Assembly: GCA_023213315.1 (NCBI GenBank)
Contig: JAKCPI010002804.1
Location: 62,001 to 126,000 of the forward strand
DNA from: Euborellia annulipes
Taxonomy: Eukaryota; Arthropoda; Insecta; Dermaptera; Anisolabididae
Direction of reading: 5' to 3'
Length of the DNA: 64,000 nucleotides
In this document: in pieces, positions 56,065-64,000 of the stretch
Layout: each line of letters opens with the position of its first letter
Numbering within the stretch: position 1 is the first letter of the stretch
Notes under the pieces: generated by a model
What the model saw: only the letters and a program-made list of their open reading frames with translations
What the model was told of the DNA's origin: nothing
Databases searched by the model: none
Translations under genes and position numbers: made by a program

Positions 56065-56180
56065 AATGGCTTATATAAGAATGCCTGGACCCCCATTTGT
56101 ATAATAATTGCCGAAAAGACTGTGTAAATGTGTGTGTGATTGTGAATGTTTTTTTTTAATAAAAAAAAAAAAAAAAAAAT
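56065..56180 (+). mobile_element. 5'-truncated tRNA-derived SINE
   Basis: GATACCAAATGGCTTATATAAG, then GCCGAAAAGACTGTGTAAATG, a GTGTGTGATTGTGAATG tail and an A-run. Matches the body and tail of the minus-strand SINEs at 60200 and 61030 but lacks the tRNA-like head. Confidence 0.6.
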
Positions 56181-57908
56181 GTCAAAATAAATTTGGAAAA
56201 TCGATTTTTAATCATTTTCAGAACGTTTTGGAACTAAAATTTCATTGTTTTTGCTTGAATATTTTATATACTAAGTTATTCAATCAATATCAAGGCCTAA
56301 ATTTCTTTATTTAATTAAAAAACAATAAATTAGGATAATTAAAAAATGAAAGAGGCAGTTAAAATTTGAAGATGTAAAAGGCAATAAATAAAGCCCCATT
56401 TTATGTGGTCGTAGTTAAATAAAAAAAATGTCTATAGCTTTATAATTGATTGAAAAGACCAGTTTTGCATTTTTCCACAAATCCAACGACAAATAAGAAA
56501 GATATAGCGAGTTTTTGAAAAGCGATTGTGCGCGAGAAGAAAAGCCTAGACGGGAGTGAAGCGAGGCTCCCTGGCTGCACTCTGGGCGCGGATCGAATTA
56601 GAAAAAACAAATTGATGCTCTCCCAGCATTTGATATTGAAATTCATCTTTTTATGCTTTTATTCGAAACTTTTTTTAACTATAAGAATAAAAGACTGCAT
56701 ATTTATCTGAATTCAACTTTGAGAAAAAATAAAATTTCAAAATATTTTCTCTTCAATCAAAGGGATGCTTATTTCTCATAAATATATTAAATAATAAAAT
56801 CCATCCCTTTAGACCTTTAGTTCAGTGCTTGTTAAACTTTTTGAGTCGCGGCCCCGTTGGCAGTGGCGTAGTGAGCTTAACTCGCGCCCGGGGGACAATA
56901 CCTTTTTAGCGCCCCCCCCCCCCATTCGAAAACCATAAAATATATGTAAAATATACTAAGTAAAAATATAAAAACATGCATCTTAAAGAAAAGAACGAAA
57001 GAATCATGAACGAAGAGCTAATTTCAAAAAAAAGAACTAGTCAGATGTAAGCCAGCGCTCTCTGGTGGGAGCGAACTTTATAGTAAAGATTAACCAAAAA
57101 AAAAAATGTCAAAATAAATTTGGAAAATCGATTTTTAATCATTTTCAGAACGTTTTGGAACTAAAATTTCATTGTTTTTGCTTGAATATTTTATATACTA
57201 AGTTATTCAATCAATATCAAGGCCTAAATTTCTTTATTTAATTAAAAAACAATAAATTAGGATAATTAAAAAATGAAAGAGGCAGTTAAAATTTGAAGAT
57301 GTAAAAGGCAATAAATAAAGCCCCATTTTATGTGGTCGTAGTTACAATAAAAAAAAATGTCTATAGCTTTATAATTGATTGAAAAGACCAGTTTTGCATT
57401 TTTCCACAAATCCAACGACAAATAAGAAAGATATAGCGAGTTTTTGAAAAGCGATTGTGCGCGAGAAGAAAAGCCTAGACGGGAGTGAAGCGAGGCTCCC
57501 TGGCTGCACTCTGGGCGCAGATCGAATTAGAAAAAACAAATTGATGCTCTCCCATCAGTTGAAATTATTGACAAATTGATCTTTTTATGCTTTTATAAAA
57601 TTTTATTCGAAACTTTTTTTTAACTATAAGAATAAAAGACTGCATATTTATCTTTTAAGAATTCAATCCTTTGAGAAAAAATAAAATTTCAAAATATTTT
57701 CTCTTCAATCAAAGGGATGCTTATTTCTCATAAATATATTAAATAATAAAATCCATCCCTTTAGACCTTTAGTTCAGTGCTTGTTAAACTTTTTGAGTCG
57801 CGGCCCCGTTGGCAGTGGCGTAGTGAGCTTAACTCGCGCCCGGGGGACAATACCTTTTTAGCGCCCCCCCCCCCCATTCGAAAACCATAAAATATATGTA
57901 AAATATAC
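56161..57908. repeat. Direct duplication of a ~800-bp block
   Basis: 56161-56956 and 57095-57908 are near-identical direct copies, starting AAAATGTCAAAATAAATTTGG and ending AAAATATATGTAAAATATAC. Differences are small indels. The joint (56957-57094) includes AGTCAGATGTAAGCCAGCGC, which is also seen at about 47180. Confidence 0.8.
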
Positions 57909-58088
57909 ATAATTATTATATTACACTGGTACTAAATTTAAAATATATTTTCCAGAAATCAATTATAATTAAAATAAAAATTATCCAGCAATATTTTGTT
58001 TTGCGGACCATTTGGCGCCCATTTGTGAGTAGCACCCGGGGCATGATGACTCCCTTGCCCCCCCTCCACCCCTCTTGCTACGCCACTA
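57813..58088. mobile_element. Miniature element, CAGTGGCGTAG ends
   Basis: CAGTGGCGTAGTGAGC at left, inverse CTAGTGGCGTAGC at right, GC-rich subterminal CGCCCGGGG blocks, AT-rich centre, 276 bp. Only the left half is present in the first duplicated block (from 56863). No clear TSD. Confidence 0.6.
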
Positions 58089-59224
58089 GCTACTATCTAT
58101 CTATTAAACACAAGGCAATACATCGGCGATACATCGTTTCTGGATAAAATTTCACCTTGAATAAGAATTTGCATACGAAATTTTAATATCTCTAATAGTT
58201 TTCGATTAATTGATACAAAATCTAAAAATATAAGATTTTTAATTTAACCACTTCTTAAACATATGACACTGGGAAAATATGGGGGATTTGATGAGGATTA
58301 AGAATCTACTTTTGTTATTTTTGTATTTCAATTATTTTTCGAGTTATACTCAAAAAACGATACAAAATTTGAGAAGGCTTAATATCATTAAACATAAAAG
58401 GTAAAAGATATTTAAGATATCGTATAAATTTTGTATTTAATGCAGATAACGAATCAATAAACACCAATTTTATATCTTTTTTAGTTTTTAGCAAATTTAC
58501 GAAAATTCAAGCAAACATAGATGTGACTCTCTCTTATAAAATAGAGCAAACTAGTAATTGACATAAATGTGTAAGATTCAGGATTTAGTGCTGATTCTAA
58601 TGCACTATTCATTATTTATATATGTTGAAGAGTTTTTTTATTATTTTGAAAAGAAAAAATTCATCTGTCAAAATAAATTAAAATCGATTTTTTATTATTT
58701 TTAGGACATTCCTTGGCCGAAAATGGATTGTTTTAGTTAGAATATTTTATATTTTAATTTATTCAATTCGATATCAAGCCCTAAATGTGTTTATTTAATT
58801 AAAAAACAATAAATTAAAAAATATTGGCGGGAGTTGGCATTCCAAGTCGTGAGTGTCATCAACAAACCCTCATTTTATGTGGGCGTAGCTAATTAGGAAA
58901 ATTCCTATGGCTTTATAATTAATTCAAGAGACCAGTTTTGCATTTTGCCTCAAATCCGTGAATAAATAAGAGAGATTTAGCGATTTTTTGAAAAGCGATC
59001 TCGCGCGAGACGAAAGGCTTAGACAAGAGTCACGCAAGTCTCCCTGGCTGCTCTCTGGGCGCCGATCGAATTGGAAAAAAAATTTGACGCTCTTCCATTA
59101 GTTGAAATAATTGTCGAATTGATTGATTTCATCTGTTTATACTCAAATTTTATAAAATTTAATTCTAAAAATGGCTATAAAATCTTATAATGTTGCTAAA
59201 TTAAGGGATCTTAAAATTTTTACT

Positions 59225-59580
59225 TCCCCTTACCTCTATATAAGCTTACATGTACTTTTTCAGTTTTTTTCGATTTTCTCAAAATTAGCTCAAACGATTT
59301 TGATTAAAATTCAAAAATCATTTATTTTTTAGATGCTCTTTAAAATGTATATTTTCATTTTGCCCTCAGAATTGTTTGAAGCAGACTTTACTCTTGTACT
59401 TAATTGGAAAGTTAGGAGAAATGGTTGCTATGGTAACAAAATATAAATATTTTTCCATACTTATAAATTTTACATCTTGGAAATCGAATGTGCCGTACCG
59501 TCGGAAACTAAATACACGTCGACAAAAAAAATCTGCTGGGCTTGTCACACCAAATTTTGTATACATGTTGTGGGTTGTTT
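59225..59580. repeat. Copy of the AATCTGGTGTG / CAGTTTTTTTCGATTTTCTC repeat
   Basis: One unit of the 9.2-kb array sequence (CAGTTTTTTTCGATTTTCTC at 59260) followed by ATGGTTGCTATGGTAACAAAAT and a decayed AAATCTGCTGGGCTTGTCAC end. Same order, inverted, as 11204-11600. Confidence 0.65.
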
Positions 59581-60199
59581 ATAAACAACGAGCTAGTAAA
59601 ATAAAATTAACAAGTCTCATAAATTGAAAGCTGAATTTTACGTAAAAATAGGACATAAAATTTCATCCAATTCTGATATGATAGAAGCTAGAAATTTTAT
59701 ATACACGTAGGAAAAAATACAGTGAATATAGATCAATGATCCTTTTTCCTCTCATCTGATTGGCTAATCGGATGGTGAGATATAATGAAAAAATAAATGT
59801 TTAAATATTAAATTTTAGCTTCATCTAAGTAATCTCTAGGAAATTCTAAACTCATTACAAAAAATCCGATGCAAATTGAATAAGCGGTTTGCGAATTAGA
59901 GACATTTGAAGATTCAATATTTTATTTCTTTTCTATGTTAATTTATTAGACGTCTTAATTCGAGCAACGGAGGGAGGGGAGCCGCCGCCCCCCCCCCCTC
60001 CCCCTGTTTTGCTCTGACCAAAGCGCGCCCCCCCTCTTTTCTGAGAAAATAAAATAATAAAAAATTAAAATTATGTCTTCGGACAGATTAAAAAGAGTTT
60101 TAAAGACTCGTAAAAAAAAAAAAAAAATTGGTAAGATGGTCACACAAATTTCTCTCAACTTTTGCTGTGCTTTTCACACCAGATTTTTTTTTATTTTTT

Positions 60200-60440
60200 T
60201 TAAACACTCACATTCACACTCACACACACATTTACACATTCTTTTCGGCAAATTAGGCCATTTAAGCCTTTGACGATAATCGTAAATTATTAATATATCT
60301 ATTGGGAGTCGGGCATTTCTATTTAAGCCATTTGGTGGTATCCAAGTGGCGTTAAATAAAATCATCGGACTGCCTGACGCCCGAACCCGCGACGTTCAGT
60401 ATAGAAGGGAGGCACGCTACCAATTAGACAAAGCCCGTAG
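60200..60440 (-). mobile_element. tRNA-derived SINE
   Basis: Minus strand: head with A-box-like TCTAATTGGTAGCG and B-box-like GCGGGTTCGGGC, then a body (GGATACCACCAAATGGCTTA, with a tandem GGCTTA motif), and a tail of GTGTGAGTGTGAATGTGAGTG plus A-run. The head fits a tRNA fold only partly, so it is a SINE, not a tRNA gene. Confidence 0.65.
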
Positions 60441-60836
60441 GCGTTTGTGTTGAGATCTATGGTCGAGATATATTTCAAGATGTAAACTTTATAAACAAAG
60501 GAAAATATTTATATTTTGTACCAAGGCAACCATTTCTCCTATCTTTCCTATATAAATAGTTATACAGTATAGTTGTACAGTATATTGAAATATACAATGA
60601 ATGAAAAGGATAAGGAAAAAGACAATACCCTTATTTAAGTCATTTGGTTCCCCTATCTTTCCTATGAAGTACAAGAGTAAAGTGTGCTTCAAACAATTCT
60701 GAGAGCAAAATGAGAATATACATTTTAAAGAGCATGTAAAAAATAATTGATTTATGAATTTGGAATCTAAAGTGTTTTAAACTTTCAAATTATAATTTAC
60801 CGCAGCGCGGTAAAATAGAATGATAGGAAAAAAATA

Positions 60837-60995
60837 AATGGTGAAATCTTTATTTAACAAGACATGTGAGTGTTTTTTATTGATGAGGCCAAACATCCCA
60901 TGGCCCCCGGGAATCGAACCCAGGATCTCCGCCTTTCCGGGGCATAGGCGTGCTTCCATTGCACCAGGCCACCGGACCCTCGACATGCACCAATA
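60837..60995 (-). mobile_element. Second tRNA-derived SINE family
   Basis: Minus strand: TGGCCTGGTGCAATGGAAGC (A box) and CTGGGTTCGATTCCCGG (a perfect B box). The acceptor stem does not close properly. 3' of it ATCAATAAAAAACACTCACATG and TTAAATAAAGATTTCACC, a retroposon-type tail. A decayed tRNA gene is the alternative. Confidence 0.6.
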
Positions 60996-61029
60996 ATTTA
61001 GCAACATTATAAGATTTTATAGTCATTTT

Positions 61030-61318
61030 TAGAATTTAAAAAAAAAAAAAAAAAAAAAAAAACATTCACACTTTTTTCTCATTCGCACTCACACTCACAC
61101 ACATTCACACTGTCTTTTCGGCAACTCAGGCCATATAAGACTTTGACGATAACCGTTGTAATATATATCATCTATTGTGGGTTCAGGCATTTCTATTTAA
61201 GCCATCTGGTATCCAAATGGCTTAAATAAAATCATCGGACTGCCTGGGTCCGAACCCGCGACGTTTGGCATAGGAGGTAGGCACGCTACCTACTATGCCA
61301 CACCCGGGGGCTAATTTT
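61030..61318 (-). mobile_element. tRNA-derived SINE, fuller copy
   Basis: Minus strand: TGGCATAGTAGGTAGCGTGC (A box) and CGCGGGTTCGGACCC (B box), body with GCCATTTGGATACCAGATGG, GTGTGAATGTGTGTGAGTGTG tail and A-run (61038-61062 as T in the complement). Same family as 60200-60440. Confidence 0.7.
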
Positions 61319-62519
61319 TAGAATTAAATTTTATAAAATTTGAGTATAAACAGATGAAATCAATCAATTCGACAATTATTTCAACTAATGGAAGAGCATC
61401 CAATTTTTTTTCCAATTCGATCGGCGCCCAGAGCCCAGCCAGGGAGACTCGCGTAACTCTTCTCTAAGCCTTTTGTCTAGCGCCAGATCGCTTTTCAAAA
61501 AATCGCTAAATCTCTCTTATTCATTCAAGGATTTGAGGCAAAATGCAAAACTGGTCTCTTGAATTAATTATAAAGCCATAGGAATTTTTCTATTTAGCTA
61601 CGCCCACATAAAATGAGGGTTTGTTGATGACACTCACGACTTCGAACGTCAACTCCCGCCAATATTTTTTAATTTATTGTTTTTTAATTAAATAAACACA
61701 TTTAGGGCTTGATATCGAATTGAATAAATTAAAATATAAAATATTCTAACTAAAACAATCCATTTTCGGCCAAGGAATGTCCTAAAAATAATAAAAAATC
61801 GATTTTAATTTATTTTGACAGATGAATTTTTTTTTTCAAAATAATAAAAAAACTCTTCAACATATATAAATAATGAATAGTGCATTAGAATCAGCACTAA
61901 ATCCTGAATCTTACACATTTATGTCAATTACTAGTTTGCTCTATTTTATAAGAGAGAGTCACATCTATGTTTGCTTGAATTTTCGTAAATTTGCTAAAAA
62001 CTAAAAAAGATATAAAATTGGTGTTTATTGATTCGTTATCTGCATTAAATACAAAATTTATACGATATCTTAAATATCTTCTACCTTTTATGTTTAATGA
62101 TATTAAGCCTTCTCAAATTTTGTATCGTTTTTTGAGTATAACTCGAAAAATAATTGAGATACAAAAATAACAAAAGTAGATTCTTAATCAGTGGCGTAGT
62201 GAGCTTAACTCGCGCCCGGGGCACAACACACCCCCCCCGCATTCGGAAACCATAACATTATACAGGGGCGTATATAGAACTCAAAAATTTTCTTGCCTGC
62301 GGAAAATTTTTTGCCCTGCTGTTAAAATCCTTTTATATAGTGGGCTAAGTTTTGCGGAATTTTTCCCCCTTCCTGCGGAAAAATTTTATTTTTTTTGCGG
62401 AACCAAATTTTTCCGTCACGCGGAAAATTTTTTTAATTTTTTTCCCGGACATTAAAATTATTTTTTGTTTTGCGAATTTGTTTGGCGCCCCTTTGTGAGT
62501 AGCGCCCGGTAGGGATGAA

Positions 62520-63390
62520 ACGATACGAGTAAATACAAGTACTTACTCGATACTTTTCTTTCGATACCAAGTACTTTTAGAATCGATACTTTGGAAACGA
62601 GTACCAAGTAGGTATCGGTCAAAAATACTCGTATCGATACTCGGTCCTCGTACGCGATGATTAGTTAGGTTGGAAGAACATTTACGTCCATTTGTTCTTG
62701 TTTACAATCGAATGGTTTCTACCACTGTATTTTAATTTTTATTATAGGAGTGTTTAACAGGGAAACACATTGAAAAATTATTATTTTTGGATAGTACCGC
62801 TAAAACTGAATTTTTTTTTTTTGGTCGTCGTTGTTTTTTTAATTTTAAGAACTTAATGTTTTATGCCTGTGGAGATTTAATCAAGATTCTCAGGGACTTT
62901 GCAGCCTGGAGATTTAATAAAAAAATTTTATTTATTATAATTTCTATTTGTTGACGTTTCGGACTCGAATCACGACCTTCATTAGGGCAAATATTGTCAA
63001 TTATACACGATTTTCGGTATTTTAATATTCATTGCAATTAAAAATATACAATTTCTTTTGACTTTAAAATGTACAAAAATATTATCATATATTATACTTG
63101 CTACTCGAAGGTCTCCGATGTTGAAGGTCGTGATTGGCGACCGAAACGTCAGCAAATAGAAATTAAACAAAAGATTTTTATTTAATCTCCTGACTGCAAA
63201 GTTCATGCGAATCTTGAAAATATCACTACTTACTGCTGTTTTTTCTTATTTTTAATTGTACGAAAAAATTGACCGATACGAGTAAGTATCGATGCTTTTC
63301 AATCGATACCGAGTAGGTACTCGATACTTTGCGACCGATACCTGTATCGAGTACAAGTATCGATACCTCAGTGGTATCGTTTCATCCCTA
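62520..63390. mobile_element. hAT-type element, middle layer
   Basis: Inverted termini TAGGGATGAAACGATAC and a perfect 8-bp duplication GCGCCCGG (62512-62519, 63391-63398). Subterminal GATACTCGTATCG-type palindromes are frequent. Interrupted by a PLE palindrome. Confidence 0.8.
62868..63218. mobile_element. Decayed palindromic hammerhead PLE, inner layer
   Basis: Family-A ends (ATGTTTTATGCCTGTGG, GACTTTGCAGCC / GACTGCAAAGTTC). Minus motif at 62953-62985 has CTAATGA (core G to A). The plus motif near 63120-63152 keeps GGTCGTGATTGGCGACC and GAAACGTC but lost CTGATGA. Both probably inactive. TSD unclear. Confidence 0.6.
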
Positions 63391-63589
63391 GCGCCCGGGG
63401 CATGATGACCCCCCTTGCCCCCCTCTCGCTACGCCACTGCCCGTTGGAACCCTCACGGCCCCCCTATTTTTTTTTTTTTTTTTTTTTTTACATTCTCTTG
63501 CCTATGTGTGTTCAATTTTAAACATGAAGGAATTGAGCTAGGAGGGTGAAATTTTATATTTAAGTTAGACACCCCCCTGAGGCGTGGAA

Positions 63590-63960
63590 ATAAGCTTTTA
63601 ATCAAAATCAGCCAAAAAGTACTAGTACTTTACTGATGTAGTTTTTCAGTTTTTTTCGATTTTCTCAAAATTCGCTCTAACGATTTTTTTTTTTAATTAA
63701 TAAATCAACTATTTTTTAGATGCTCTTTTAAAAAGTATATTCTCATTTTGCCGTTGCAATCTCCTAAAGACCACTTCACTCTTGTTCTTCATAGGAAAGA
63801 TAAGTGAAATGGTTGTCTTGGTAACAGAATTTAAATCTTTTACTCTTTAGATTAAAATTCATATAAATCAATTATTTAGATGCCCTTTTAAAAAGTCCAT
63901 CAGTAATATTTTGTGAAAATTGTTTGAAGTACTCAAATCATTTCATCTAAATTAAATTTT
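63590..63960. repeat. Copy of the AGTACTAGTACT / 148-bp-unit repeat
   Basis: AAAAAGTACTAGTACTTTAC at about 63613, then CAGTTTTTTTCGATTTTCTC and ATCAACTATTTTTTAGATGC. Only one unit plus a partial one, so a non-amplified relative of 9211-9960. Confidence 0.65.
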
Positions 63961-64000
63961 ACACTTTGATATTTAACTACCCTACAGTAATACAAGATGG

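Larger units (their letters stand above)
58295..62190. repeat. Large inverted duplication (arms ~870 bp)
   Basis: 58295-59165 and 61325-62190 are inverted copies, sharing for example GAGGCAAAATGCAAAACTGG in complement. The sequence is related to the 56161-57908 blocks. The 2.2-kb centre holds SINEs and repeat fragments. No coding capacity seen in the arms. Confidence 0.8.
62189..63439. mobile_element. CAGTGGCGTAG element, outer layer of a three-level nest
   Basis: Begins CAGTGGCGTAGTGAGC and ends GCTACGCCACTG, with CGCCCGGGGC subterminal blocks on both sides. The interior is filled by the 62520-63390 insertion. Confidence 0.7.

Noticed and set aside
60900..60985. Possible functional tRNA gene (minus strand)
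   Set aside because: A and B boxes are good, but the acceptor stem does not close and a SINE-like tail follows; annotated as SINE.

Overview
The window looks like intergenic and intronic DNA from an AT-rich, repeat-laden arthropod genome. The best evidence is two C2H2 zinc-finger genes with an N-terminal ZAD (zinc-finger-associated domain), a domain expanded in arthropods. Spliceosomal introns and the mix of transposons also fit an arthropod. I cannot name the species; a crustacean, chelicerate or insect are all possible. I see no prokaryotic gene, CRISPR array, rRNA or functional tRNA.

Layout. 1-8.1 kb: non-coding, with palindromic insertions carrying hammerhead ribozyme motifs, a LINE reverse-transcriptase remnant and hAT-type miniature elements. 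8.9-12.2 kb: a composite DNA repeat with a 148-bp tandem array, interrupted by a solo LTR. 12.4-16.3 kb: a Penelope-like reverse-transcriptase remnant, a broken virus-type glycoprotein and a deleted pogo/Tigger-like transposon. 17-20.4 kb: a second pogo/Tigger-like remnant split by a 752-bp insertion, followed by a tandem array of a coding-looking 180-bp unit. 20.7-22.2 kb: a P-element/THAP9-like remnant. 22.3-28.5 kb: a BEL/Pao pol fragment preceded by three intron-like interruptions, a Polinton DNA polymerase fragment, two fusion-envelope-like fragments and a Jockey-type LINE. 28.6-32.9 kb: the best preserved pogo/Tigger-like transposase (447-codon open frame) and smaller relics.

35.3-55.7 kb holds the only convincing host genes. 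Two paralogous ZAD-C2H2 genes lie head-to-tail on the minus strand, 368 bp apart. I could join each across canonical GT-AG introns into one open frame: 9 exons/529 aa for the upstream copy and 5 exons/514 aa for the downstream copy. Their introns are full of nested miniature elements. 56-64 kb: tRNA-derived SINEs, a direct duplication, a large inverted duplication and a three-level transposon nest.

The most interesting signal is the number of type I hammerhead ribozyme cores, of the form CTGANGA - stem II - GAAAC - GTC. I find about ten intact cores and a dozen decayed ones. Most sit in inverted pairs near the two ends of short palindromic insertions. Six insertions have perfect 13-16 bp target-site duplications. 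One of the six still contains a GIY-YIG endonuclease end of a Penelope-like element (PLE). Hammerheads are known in PLEs; the compact palindromic, doubly ribozyme-ended form seen here deserves testing as a mobile RNA class.
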